Shown here: piece by piece, positions 14,213 to 21,243 of the stretch | Layout: every line of letters starts with the position of its first letter | How positions within the stretch are numbered: the stretch's first letter is position 1 | Origin: an uncultured Oscillospiraceae bacterium | GTDB lineage: Bacteria > Bacillota > Clostridia > Oscillospirales > Oscillospiraceae | Reading direction: 5' to 3' | Assembly: GCA_910588135.1 (NCBI GenBank) | Contig: CAJUOT010000044.1 | Location: 1 to 22,997, forward strand | DNA: 22,997 nucleotides | The notes under the pieces: model-generated | What the model was told of the DNA's origin: nothing | Seen by the model: only the letters and a program-made list of their open reading frames with translations | Database searches by the model: none | Made by a program: the position numbers and the translations under genes

Positions 14213-14228
14213 CGTTATGATTTTAACA
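14213..14228. promoter_or_regulatory. Rex-like operator over the fba -10 box
   Basis: On the minus strand TGTTAA-4 nt-ATAACG. The left arm matches the Rex core fully and the right arm at four of six bases. The ten bases TGTTAAAATC, one variable base, then TAAC are shared with the operator at 140-154 and sit at the same distance from the -35. Rex control is inferred. Confidence 0.5.
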
Positions 14229-14248
14229 TTTATCACAGAAAATTGCAA
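14220..14248 (-). promoter_or_regulatory. Promoter of fba-pfp
   Basis: Read on the minus strand: TTGCAA (14248-14243), a 17-bp spacer and TAAAAT (14225-14220). These hexamers and the spacer length are identical to the alcohol dehydrogenase promoter at 120-148, and the 12 bases CCCCTTGCAATT around the -35 are the same in both. Confidence 0.75.
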
Positions 14249-14361
14249 GGGGAAGCGGTGGCTTTTCCAAGTCAAAAACTACAAAACCGGAAGATTTTTT
14301 TCTGTCCAGTGTCAACAAAATGACGGCGGGCATACGATGGCAGGAAAGGGGGAATGGCAGT

Positions 14362-14922
14362 ATGATCCAGCTGCTCCCATATAACCGCCGGGCGGCGGTG
14401 GCTTACGCTCACAAATGGGCCTATACCCGTAATCCGGCGTTCTATGACTTCAGTGAGATTGGCGGGGACTGCACCAATTTCGCGTCCCAGTGCCTGTATG
14501 CTGGCACCGGTATTATGAATTTCACCCCGGAATTTGGCTGGTACTACATCGACGCCACCGACCGGGCTCCGGCCTGGACAGGGGTGCAGTTTTTCTGGGA
14601 TTTCATGACCCGGCCCCAGCCTACCGACGGTCCTGTCGGCATCCAAGTCCATATGAACTTCTTGCGCCCCGGTGACTTTGTCCAACTCCGATTTGAGACC
14701 AGCGGAGAGGTATTCGCCCACACGCCAGTGATCGTTTCGGTAGGCACGGTGCCCAGGCCGGACAACATCCTCATCGCGGCCCACTCTAACGATGCCGACT
14801 ACCGGCCTTTGGACAGTTACCAGAATGTGGTGGAGTGGCGGTTCCTTCATATCGTAGGGGCGCTCAAGGTGACGGACGGACCCGCATCCGGCGAGCGGCA
14901 GACAGACAGCGCGGAGGGTTGA
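14362..14922 (+). CDS. Amidase-domain protein (Amidase_6 type)
   Basis: A 186-residue protein with the putative amidase domain seen in clostridial spore and cell-wall proteins. YNRRAAVAYAHKWA (7-20) and GGDCTNFASQCLYAG (34-48) match its hallmark; C37 with H120 and H141 would form a Cys-His hydrolase centre resembling NlpC/CHAP enzymes (inference). There is no signal peptide or membrane segment, so it is either cytosolic or spore-associated. The ATG at 14362 is chosen because AGGAAAGGGGG lies 10 bases upstream. It stands alone on the plus strand between two minus-strand blocks and converges with the MBL gene. Confidence 0.8.
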   Translation: MIQLLPYNRRAAVAYAHKWAYTRNPAFYDFSEIGGDCTNFASQCLYAGTGIMNFTPEFGWYYIDATDRAPAWTGVQFFWDFMTRPQPTDGPVGIQVHMNFLRPGDFVQLRFETSGEVFAHTPVIVSVGTVPRPDNILIAAHSNDADYRPLDSYQNVVEWRFLHIVGALKVTDGPASGERQTDSAEG

Positions 14923-14937
14923 GTTCCTCCACGCTGT
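14906..14937. terminator. Possible shared terminator hairpin between convergent genes
   Basis: Arms of 6+5 bp with one internal mismatch (14906-14917 with 14926-14937) and an 8-nt loop. It overlaps the end of the amidase gene and the space before the MBL gene end. The T-tract is weak, so the call is tentative. Confidence 0.45.
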
Positions 14938-14944
14938 TTGCCTG

Positions 14945-15583
14945 TTATATCCACTTTCTGTTTTTGACCGGCTTTCCATGGCCGAAATGGATCGTCCGAG
15001 GGCCCAATACCTCAATTTTCCTCACGCTCTCCAGCATTGCGGCCCTGTCGTGGTACAGCATGGAGACAGCGGGGTAAAACATATTCATCAGCGCGTCGCC
15101 TGCAATCAAATCGGTCCCATTAACATCCAGGCCGATGGAGCCGTCGGTGTGGCCGGGGAGGCCCACCACCTTGGCGGCGATCCCATAGCTGTCCAGACTG
15201 TCACCGTCGTCCAGGAACACTGCGGGCATAAAGGGAGGAATGACATCCGCTTGAAAGCTTTTGACAGAGGCCGCCAGCACGATTTTCCCCAAAACACCGT
15301 CCGCCGACAAAGGCTGTCTCATATTATCGGACAACAGCGCCAGATCGCCCTTGTGAATCGCCGCGGGACAATTCAGTGCATTGGAGAGATAGGCCGCATT
15401 TTGCACATGGTCAACGTGCCCGTGGGTGAGCACGATCAGAGCCACCCTGAGTCCCCGGCAGGCATCCAATATCTTTTGACGGTACTTTTCCCGGCCGGTA
15501 TCCACAAGAATCGCGTTGTTTCCATCGATAATCAGATAACAATTCCCATTTCCGCAGGAAATCCGCCGGATATCACTATTCAT
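14945..15583 (-). CDS. MBL-fold metallo-hydrolase
   Basis: A 212-residue metallo-beta-lactamase-fold protein of the glyoxalase-II-like type. It has LTHGHVDH (52-59, metal ligands H54, H56, D58, H59), GLPGHTDGS with H145, the bridging Asp D163 (IAGDAL), and a final HFGHG (199-203). The N-terminal strand LVDTG (26-30) is typical. No substrate can be assigned; thioester or lactone hydrolysis is the common activity. Its ATG overlaps the TGA of the upstream xer gene by 4 bp (ATGA), so it is translated in coupling with the recombinase, an unusual pairing. Confidence 0.87.
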   Translation of the reverse strand: MNSDIRRISCGNGNCYLIIDGNNAILVDTGREKYRQKILDACRGLRVALIVLTHGHVDHVQNAAYLSNALNCPAAIHKGDLALLSDNMRQPLSADGVLGKIVLAASVKSFQADVIPPFMPAVFLDDGDSLDSYGIAAKVVGLPGHTDGSIGLDVNGTDLIAGDALMNMFYPAVSMLYHDRAAMLESVRKIEVLGPRTIHFGHGKPVKNRKWI

Positions 15584-16623
15584 GTCTCATCCTCCGTTTT
15601 CTGCTTTGAGGGCCGTCCCCGGCGGGGCCTGGCTTTGACCTGTCCCAGTGGGTTGGACTGGGCCGCATCCCGCAAAGCATCGCTGTCCACGTGGGTGTAG
15701 ATCTGGGTGGTGTTCAGGTGCTCGTGGCCTAAAACCTCCTGAAGCGTCCGCACATCCACGCCGTTTTGCAGCATCAGGGTCGCGGCAGTGTGGCGCAGCT
15801 TATGGGCGGAGTACTTGCTGCTGTCCAGACCGGCGGCAACGAAGCGCTGCTTCAGCATATAGTGTACACCGTCTTTGGTAATCCTGGTGTGCCTGCGGGA
15901 GATAAACAGTGCGTTTGGGTCGGCCGCTCCAGAATGAGAACGAACCGCCAGCCAATCCTCAATAGCACTCTGGCAGGCCGCATTCAGGTAAACCACCCGC
16001 TCCTTGTTGCCTTTACCCAGCACCCTCAGGCGATCACCCCGGATATCGGTGAGGTTCAGTCCCACCAACTCGGAAATACGTACACCGCAGTTCAAAAACA
16101 GGGTGATAATACAGAAATCCCGTTCCGCGTTGTCACCGTCAATGGATTCCAGAAGCTGAATGCTCTCATCCAGGGTCAAATAGCGCGGCAGGGTTTGCCG
16201 GATTTTGGGGGAATCCAGCTCCTGAATAGGGCTTTCCTCCAAAAGCTTGGCCTTTACTACCAGATACTTGTAAAACGACCGGATAGTCGCCACTTTTCTG
16301 GCCCGTGAGGACACCTCCAGCCCATACCGGGCGCTGAGGGCGTTGGCATTTTTCACCCGATCCCGGCTGAGAAAACTGAGAAAGGCGTATATATCGGTTA
16401 AAGTAACCGATTTCACCAGGGCTAAGTCCACATCGTCAATCGTAATCTCATCCAGCGGCATGGAGCGTGGAACACGGCCTTTTTCAATCTTTATATAGCG
16501 GAAAAAGGTACGCAGATCCAGGAAATACTCATCCACAGTTTTTTGGGAGTGTCCCTGGATGGTCTCGTGGTAGGTCAGAAAATCCCGAAGAATGGGGGAC
16601 GCCTCAGTTCGATAATCCATCAT
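15580..16623 (-). CDS. Tyrosine recombinase (XerC-like) with a basic AT-hook-like tail
   Basis: A 347-residue recombinase. The N-terminal core-binding domain spans about 5-130, somewhat long, and the catalytic domain about 145-320. Catalytic residues: R182 (CGVRISELVG), K207 (GKGNKERVV), H274 and R277 (AHKLRHTA), H300 (LGHEHL), Y309 (TTQIYTHV). After the domain comes KARPRRGRPSKQK (330-342), which matches an AT-hook (RGRP core), so it may add minor-groove contacts. The start ATG is at 16623 or 16620 (two in a row); no good ribosome binding site is visible. It is coupled to the MBL gene. It could be the XerC partner of the recombinase at 4.2 kb or a separate element-type enzyme. Confidence 0.85.
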   Translation of the reverse strand: MMDYRTEASPILRDFLTYHETIQGHSQKTVDEYFLDLRTFFRYIKIEKGRVPRSMPLDEITIDDVDLALVKSVTLTDIYAFLSFLSRDRVKNANALSARYGLEVSSRARKVATIRSFYKYLVVKAKLLEESPIQELDSPKIRQTLPRYLTLDESIQLLESIDGDNAERDFCIITLFLNCGVRISELVGLNLTDIRGDRLRVLGKGNKERVVYLNAACQSAIEDWLAVRSHSGAADPNALFISRRHTRITKDGVHYMLKQRFVAAGLDSSKYSAHKLRHTAATLMLQNGVDVRTLQEVLGHEHLNTTQIYTHVDSDALRDAAQSNPLGQVKARPRRGRPSKQKTEDET

Positions 16624-16747
16624 GACAAAAAAGCCTGACATGTTCATAACCCATGGACAGCTGGGCAGACTAAGCAGCGGAAAGACCACCGTACCCCAGC
16701 GCGATCTATTCCAAAGCATAATCAAGCCCCACCCACAAATCTCCCTC

Positions 16748-16787
16748 CCCTCAACTCAACAAAATTTTTATTTTGTTGAGTTGAGGG
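16748..16787. repeat. 18-bp perfect inverted repeat with 4-nt loop upstream of the xer gene
   Basis: Positions 16748-16765 and 16770-16787 are perfect reverse complements around TTTT. There is no T-tract after either arm. It lies 125 bp upstream of the recombinase start and 73 bp upstream of the four-Cys ORF. The rest of 16624-16860 shows no gene. A TATAAT (16832-16837) without a clear -35 may serve the four-Cys ORF. Confidence 0.75.
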
Positions 16788-16860
16788 CGTGCCAAGCCGT
16801 ACCTCCTCTCCGTATAGATTGATCCGATATTTATAATTCAACCATTCAGGTGATCTGCTT

Positions 16861-17040
16861 ATGAGCTTCATCCCGTGTACGCAAAACTGCAAATTCCAGA
16901 ATGAGGGCCTGTGTACACTGGCACAGGCTCAGACCGCAGGTCAAGCAGTTCCCAATGATGCCTGCCTTAATTTCACGCCCCGCCTGTCAAACCAGCACAG
17001 CGATGGCTTCACGGATATTGGACACCCGAATCAGATCTAG
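16861..17040 (+). CDS. Small four-cysteine protein (59 residues)
   Basis: An ORF beginning MSFIPCTQNCKFQNEGLCTL with cysteines at 6, 10, 18 and 35 (C-x3-C-x7-C-x16-C), the pattern of a metal-binding mini-protein. I recall similar short C-x3-C-x7-C proteins in clostridial genomes, often mis-annotated as a dehydratase; I cannot confirm that here. The ATG at 16861 has AGGTGAT eight bases upstream. Its last 18 codons overlap the 3' end of radA on the other strand (16987-17040), so the real functional part is probably residues 1-42. Function unknown; a redox, zinc or iron-sulfur role is possible. Confidence 0.65.
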   Translation: MSFIPCTQNCKFQNEGLCTLAQAQTAGQAVPNDACLNFTPRLSNQHSDGFTDIGHPNQI

Positions 17041-18351
17041 CCCAGCGGGTACAGCCAGCTTGCCGCTGCTTCTGGCAGGTATCAGACACTTGCTAAAACC
17101 CAGCCGCCGGATCTCGCTGAGCCTCTGGTTGACCGCGTTTACCGAACGCAGTTCCCCGGTAAGCCCAACTTCCCCGATAGCAGCCAAGTCAAAGGGCACG
17201 GGCTTGTCCCGAAAGCTGGAAGCCAGCGCCACAATAAGCGCCAGGTCAGCGGCAGGCTCATCCAGCGTCAGCCCACCAATGACATTGACATAAAAATCAC
17301 AATTAGACAGCGCCAGTCCGCCCCGTTTTTCCAGTACCGCCAGCATCATCATCGCCCGGTTATAGTCAAAGCCGTTACTGGTGCGGCGGGAATTTCCATA
17401 GCCAGACGGCGACAGCAGCGCCTGTACCTCTGCCAGTACCGGGCGCACCCCTTCCATAACGCATGTGACACAGGAGCCAGGCATATTTTCTGGACGACCG
17501 GATAGCATCGCCTCCGATGGGTTGGGTACTTCCGTCAGCCCCTGATCCCCCATCTCAAATACGCCAATCTCATTGGTGGCGCCAAAACGGTTTTTAGCTG
17601 CCCTGAGGATGCGGTAAGAATTGTGCTCCTCCCCTTCAAAATGGAGGACACAATCTACCATGTGCTCCAGCACCTTAGGTCCGGCAAGAGAGCCCTCCTT
17701 GTTTATATGACCCACGACGAATACTGTAACTCCCATGCCCTTCGCCAGACGCATCAGCGTCATGGTGCACTCTTTTACTTGAGCCACGCTTCCCGGCGAA
17801 GCGCTGGCGTCTCCGCTGTAAATGGTTTGGATGGAATCAACAATAAGAATATCAGGGCGTTCAGTCTGGACGGTAGACACAATATCTTCCAAATTCGTTT
17901 CAGAAAAAAGGTATAGTCCCTCTTCCCGGATGTTAAGCCGTCTGGCGCGGAGCTTTATCTGGCGCTCAGATTCTTCTCCAGATACATATAAAACGTTACA
18001 AAAGCGGCATAAATGGTCACAGATTTGAAGCATCAGCGTGGACTTTCCAATACCAGGGGCACCGCCCACCAAAACCAGGGACCCCTTCACTGCCCCGCCC
18101 CCCAGCACCCGGTCCAACTCCTTCATACCCGTGTTAAAGCGCAGTTCATCCACTGCCTCCACCTCAGCTATTGGGCGGGGATGGTGTGCCCCAAGGCCAG
18201 CCGCGGCAGAAACGGCCGCCTTTTTCTTTGTGTCCACCACAGGTTGCTCAACAATCGTGTTCCATGCGCCGCAGGCAGGGCATTTTCCCTGCCATTTCAA
18301 GTATTCGTTGCCGCAGTCCGTACAGTAAAACAGTGATCTGGCTTTAGCCAC
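16987..18351 (-). CDS. radA: DNA repair protein RadA (Sms)
   Basis: A 454-residue RecA-like helicase that extends heteroduplex during recombination and repair. The N-terminal zinc finger uses C10, C13, C24 and C27. The ATPase has Walker A GGAPGIGKST (96-105) and Walker B ILIVDS (168-173). The RadA-specific KNRFG is at 253-257. The C-terminal Lon-protease-like domain (about 290-454) is scaffold-like. The start is GTG at 18351 after GGGAGGGGAG. It overlaps the end of cwlD by 8 bp, so it belongs to the same transcript. Its 3' end overlaps the four-Cys ORF. Confidence 0.96.
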   Translation of the reverse strand: MAKARSLFYCTDCGNEYLKWQGKCPACGAWNTIVEQPVVDTKKKAAVSAAAGLGAHHPRPIAEVEAVDELRFNTGMKELDRVLGGGAVKGSLVLVGGAPGIGKSTLMLQICDHLCRFCNVLYVSGEESERQIKLRARRLNIREEGLYLFSETNLEDIVSTVQTERPDILIVDSIQTIYSGDASASPGSVAQVKECTMTLMRLAKGMGVTVFVVGHINKEGSLAGPKVLEHMVDCVLHFEGEEHNSYRILRAAKNRFGATNEIGVFEMGDQGLTEVPNPSEAMLSGRPENMPGSCVTCVMEGVRPVLAEVQALLSPSGYGNSRRTSNGFDYNRAMMMLAVLEKRGGLALSNCDFYVNVIGGLTLDEPAADLALIVALASSFRDKPVPFDLAAIGEVGLTGELRSVNAVNQRLSEIRRLGFSKCLIPARSSGKLAVPAGLDLIRVSNIREAIAVLV

Positions 18352-19072
18352 TCTGCTCCCCTCCCAAACCTGTAGATATCATATGTATTCTGTTCAAATA
18401 TGCTTCCGCCAGTGCCAGCGCCACCCTTCGCTGATAGGCATCGGTGCAGAGCAGCGCCGCCTCCTCCCCGTTGCTGAGAAAGCCGCACTCCACAAGAACA
18501 GCGGGACAGGTGGTGTGGTCAAACAAATAAATTCCATCAGGGATGGGTTTCGCTTTGCGCTCATTTCCTGGATTCAATACCTGCCGGAGCACATCCTGAG
18601 TATGCTCCCCCCACTGGCGATCCAGATCGCCGCCGCTAAAAAACACTTGCGCCCCGCCATACCTCGAATCTGTAAAGTGGTTTTGGTGCACGCTTATCAA
18701 CACCGCATTAGGAGTGTTTGATATCAAGGCCACTCGATTCTTCAAGTCGGACACCTTTTTTTGCCGGATGGTCTCCGCTCCGCTGCTGTGCAAGGAGACG
18801 TCTGCCTCCCGGGTCAAGTGGGGTTCTATGCCCAGGAATACCATCAGCGCTTGAGTTTTTCGCACGATAGATAGATTGATATCGCTTTCCTTTGCCCCGG
18901 CTGAGGTGCTGGCCCCACCGTCCTCCCCGCCGTGTCCTGCATCCAAAATCAGCGTATACTCCCCCCCGGCGGCAGACACCGCCGCCAGAAACTGGGGCGG
19001 TTGCGTACCTAGCCAGCCGACTCCTCCCAGCACACACAGGCAAAGAAATAACAATAGCATATCCCGTTTCAT
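18344..19072 (-). CDS. cwlD: N-acetylmuramoyl-L-alanine amidase, CwlD-like
   Basis: A 242-residue Amidase_3 zinc hydrolase that cleaves the peptide from muramic acid. CwlD makes muramic-delta-lactam in spore cortex. A signal anchor at about 4-22 (MLLLFLCLCVLGGVGWL) sends it across the membrane. Zinc ligands are H47 (DAGHGG), E62 (AKESD) and H129 (SVHQNH), with the catalytic E195 (VECGFLSN). The ATG at 19072 is chosen over an upstream GTG at 19132 because GGGAAGGGGG lies 8 bases before it and the anchor follows directly. The GTG alternative would overlap the preceding stop as GTGA. The CwlD assignment rests on size, anchor and sporulation context. Confidence 0.88.
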   Translation of the reverse strand: MKRDMLLLFLCLCVLGGVGWLGTQPPQFLAAVSAAGGEYTLILDAGHGGEDGGASTSAGAKESDINLSIVRKTQALMVFLGIEPHLTREADVSLHSSGAETIRQKKVSDLKNRVALISNTPNAVLISVHQNHFTDSRYGGAQVFFSGGDLDRQWGEHTQDVLRQVLNPGNERKAKPIPDGIYLFDHTTCPAVLVECGFLSNGEEAALLCTDAYQRRVALALAEAYLNRIHMISTGLGGEQSG

Positions 19073-19128
19073 AAGCCAGTCCCCCTTCCCTTCACCATAT
19101 GTGAAGAGGGATCGCTTCATACCAGAAG

Positions 19129-20598
19129 TCACAGGTAGGAAAACACCTCATGATGGTGCTGGGAAAGGGATATAGAAATATTGGGGAACCTCTCCGCCAA
19201 CCAATTCCTCACCACAGGGCAGACCACGTTTTCTGTGGGGAAATGCCCTGCGTCCACTAAATTGATCCCCAGTGCACGCGCCTCCAGAAACTGATGATAT
19301 TTGGCATCGGAAGTGACAAAAGTATCGCAGCCTAAAGTCAATGCATCATTCATCATGTCGGCACAGGCACCTCCACCCACGGCTACCCGGCGGACAGGTC
19401 TGCCGCCGTCTACCAGCCGGATGCCATTGGCGCCCAGCAGCCGTTTCACCGCCATCGCAAAGTCGTACAGGGGCTGCTCAGACACTTCCCCCACCCGGCC
19501 GATGCCATAGGGTCTCCCCTGCGCATCAGCACCTTCCGTCCTCAGCTGACCGATGTTCGTCAGGCCCAGGCGCAGCGCCAGAGCATCATTTACACCGCCC
19601 TCCACCGCGTCCAGGTTGGTGTGGGCACAGATCGCTGCGATGTGGTTTTCTATCAAGGCAAGGAGAACTCGACCAGTGACTGTTTGATTTGTCACCGATT
19701 TGACTCCACCGAAAATCACCGGGTGATGGGACACGATTAGTTGAGCTCCCTGCTTGGCGGCCTCCTGAACCACATCTTCGGTAATGTCCAGCGTCACCAG
19801 GATTTTTGTAACGGCAGCCTCCTCCCTTCCAACCAGGAAACCGGCGTTATCAAAGCTTTCCTGAAGTTCAAACGGGGCCTTTTCCTGTAAAAAGGCGAAA
19901 ACTTCTTCCGCAGTTGTCGTAGTGTTCAGCTCCTTTTTCATCACTCGTAACCCAGACAGCACCGTTTCCAGCTCCGAAATGGCAGCTAAGTCGGGATCAC
20001 GGGCCGACTTATGCCCCTGCAGAGCTTTTTCTGCCTTTTCCTCTGCCAAAATCAGATATTCTATCCGGAGTGGGTCGGGGCTGTTCTTCCCTGCCCACAG
20101 TTCCGCTGGAGATAAAGGCCCCATCTGCCCTCCCCGTACCGTCCAAATGCTGTAGAGTTTTGTTCCTTCTTGTGCCACCCGCTCCGAAAGGATGGCATAG
20201 CCATTCTCCTGCAGCCATCGGCGCAACTGAGGCATTCCGGTCATAGGCTGTAATAGCAACAGCTTGTCCTGATGCGCCCATGGAGCAGCCCTTAAAATAG
20301 AGGCAATGGTTTCCCCTCCCATGCCGGCTATGACCACCGTGTCAACTTCGTTCGCCTCAATGCCGGCCAGTCCGTCGCACAGTCGAAGGGAAAGCGTCCC
20401 CTCTATCCCATATTGACGTGCGGTTGCTCTGGCTCGCTCTAAAGGTCCTTCTCTCAGGTCGGAGGCAATGGCCTTCTCCACACGTCCGTTTTGCAACAGC
20501 CAGACTGGAAGGTAACCATGGTCAGTGCCTACGTCAACCAGCCGCGCCCCCTGAGGCACTTGCTGGGCAATGGTTTGGAGCCTTGCTGACAATTCCAC
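19129..20598 (-). CDS. TrmK-NIF3 fusion protein (tRNA A22 methyltransferase plus NIF3/YqfO domain)
   Basis: A single 489-residue frame that joins two proteins normally encoded by adjacent genes (yqfN/trmK and yqfO in Bacillus). Residues 1-219 are TrmK, which makes m1A22 in tRNA: the SAM loop VDVGTDHGYLP (21-31), SDLREGPLERA (46-56) and AGMGGETI (91-98). Residues from about 228 are NIF3: APFELQESFDNAGFLVG (241-257), metal ligands in SHHP (290-293) and HTNLD (326-330), and the closing AGHFPTE (450-456). The start ATG at 20598 follows AGGGGTG. At the junction, AAAGGAG followed 9 nt later by ACG (codon 227) looks like a former NIF3 start. M220 is another possible internal start, without a ribosome binding site. 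Confidence 0.87.
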   Translation of the reverse strand: MELSARLQTIAQQVPQGARLVDVGTDHGYLPVWLLQNGRVEKAIASDLREGPLERARATARQYGIEGTLSLRLCDGLAGIEANEVDTVVIAGMGGETIASILRAAPWAHQDKLLLLQPMTGMPQLRRWLQENGYAILSERVAQEGTKLYSIWTVRGGQMGPLSPAELWAGKNSPDPLRIEYLILAEEKAEKALQGHKSARDPDLAAISELETVLSGLRVMKKELNTTTTAEEVFAFLQEKAPFELQESFDNAGFLVGREEAAVTKILVTLDITEDVVQEAAKQGAQLIVSHHPVIFGGVKSVTNQTVTGRVLLALIENHIAAICAHTNLDAVEGGVNDALALRLGLTNIGQLRTEGADAQGRPYGIGRVGEVSEQPLYDFAMAVKRLLGANGIRLVDGGRPVRRVAVGGGACADMMNDALTLGCDTFVTSDAKYHQFLEARALGINLVDAGHFPTENVVCPVVRNWLAERFPNISISLSQHHHEVFSYL

Positions 20599-20628
20599 AT
20601 TTACACCCCTGTTTCTCTGGGATAAAGG

Positions 20629-20653
20629 AAAAGAGCGGAACCTCCGCTCTTTT
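20629..20653 (-). terminator. Terminator of the DUF1858 gene
   Basis: An 11-bp perfect stem (20629-20639 with 20643-20653) with a 3-nt loop. On the minus strand it is followed by a T-rich stretch. It lies 12 bp after the gene end; the trmK-nif3 gene starts 30 bp further on, with no clear promoter of its own. Confidence 0.8.
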
Positions 20654-20665
20654 CAGACGTGCCGA

Positions 20666-20863
20666 TCAGGCGATAGTGGAGTTCAGCTTGTCCAGCAGAG
20701 CATCCACATCCACCCCATGAACCATGCAGGCCTGCTCCACCGTCTCCCCGCGGGAAGACGGACAACCTAAGCAGTGCATACCGATGGACAGGAAAATGGG
20801 CGCTGTGTCGGGTGCGATGTCCAAAATATCGCCAATAATGGTATCCTTCGTGATTTTAGCCAT
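20666..20863 (-). CDS. DUF1858 / hybrid-cluster-associated redox disulfide protein
   Basis: A 65-residue protein matching the small DUF1858 family: ITKDTIIGDILDIAPDTAPIFLSIGMHCLGC with the conserved C31-x2-C34 pair, then GETVEQACMVHGVDVDALL. The family is often near hybrid cluster protein or radical-SAM genes and is thought to be redox-active through its CxxC; no such partner is adjacent here. The ATG at 20863 follows AAGGAGG. It has its own promoter and terminator, so it is monocistronic. Confidence 0.88.
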   Translation of the reverse strand: MAKITKDTIIGDILDIAPDTAPIFLSIGMHCLGCPSSRGETVEQACMVHGVDVDALLDKLNSTIA

Positions 20864-20902
20864 ACTGGGATAGCCTCCTTGCAGTTTTTGTCGAACAGGT
20901 AT

Positions 20903-20931
20903 AGTATATCCAATCTGGTAAGAGTTTGCAA
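20903..20931 (-). promoter_or_regulatory. Promoter of the DUF1858 gene
   Basis: On the minus strand TTGCAA (20931-20926), a 17-bp spacer and TATACT (20908-20903). The -35 hexamer is the same as in the ADH and fba promoters, but no Rex-like dyad is present. Confidence 0.75.
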
Positions 20932-21045
20932 GGGTTTACGAAAAAAAAGCCGGCCAATAATACAGACTCCAATTGGAGGGAAGGGACAGGCCTCGGCACA
21001 TGAAGATAACGCCGCAATTTTTGGTGCTGCTTTCTGACAAAAACA

Positions 21046-21086
21046 AGAAAAATCCCTGGAAGCTAAACAATTCCAGGGATTTTTCT
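21046..21086 (-). terminator. Terminator downstream of tRNA-Gln
   Basis: A 16-bp perfect stem (21046-21061 with 21071-21086) and a 9-nt loop. On the minus strand a T-rich run follows (TTGTTTTTG). It begins 2 nt after the tRNA CCA end. The sequence between it and the DUF1858 promoter (20932-21045) holds nothing I recognise. Confidence 0.88.
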
Positions 21087-21087
21087 T

Positions 21088-21161
21088 TGGCAGCGGATGA
21101 AGGATTCGAACCCTCACAAACAGAGTCAGAGTCTGGTGTGCTACCATTACACTAATCCGCT
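21088..21161 (-). tRNA. tRNA-Gln (anticodon CTG)
   Basis: A 74-nt cloverleaf with encoded CCA. The acceptor stem AGCGGAT/ATCCGCT is a perfect 7 bp with discriminator G. The D arm is GTG/CAC, and the T arm GAGGG/CCTTC encloses TTCGAAT. The anticodon loop CTCTGAC reads CTG (Gln, codon CAG). The first anticodon-stem pair (27-43) is a C-T mismatch. It has its own consensus promoter and terminator. Confidence 0.93.
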
Positions 21162-21190
21162 ATTTTACTGCCGTTGAACAACCGTAAATT

Positions 21191-21218
21191 ATTATACCAA
21201 AACATCGTCGTTTGTCAA
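21191..21218 (-). promoter_or_regulatory. Consensus promoter of tRNA-Gln
   Basis: On the minus strand a perfect TTGACA (21218-21213), a 16-bp spacer and a perfect TATAAT (21196-21191), about 30 bp before the tRNA 5' end. Confidence 0.9.
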
Positions 21219-21243
21219 CCCTTTTTATAAAGTTTTTTCCAAG

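Noticed and set aside
14332..14339. CATACGAT as a SigE/SigK -10 box for the amidase gene
   Set aside because: The predicted start of transcription would fall inside the ribosome binding site (14342-14351), and there is no matching -35.
14978..15700. 240-residue plus-strand ORF opposite the MBL hydrolase
   Set aside because: The minus strand carries complete metal-binding motifs of the MBL fold; this is a shadow frame.
16748..16787. The inverted repeat as a dif site
   Set aside because: Arms of 18 bp with a 4-nt centre do not match the 11-6/8-11 layout or known dif sequence; kept only as an unexplained palindrome.
20774..21155. Short plus-strand ORFs around the tRNA and DUF1858 promoter
   Set aside because: They run through a tRNA gene, a terminator and a promoter and show no protein-like features.
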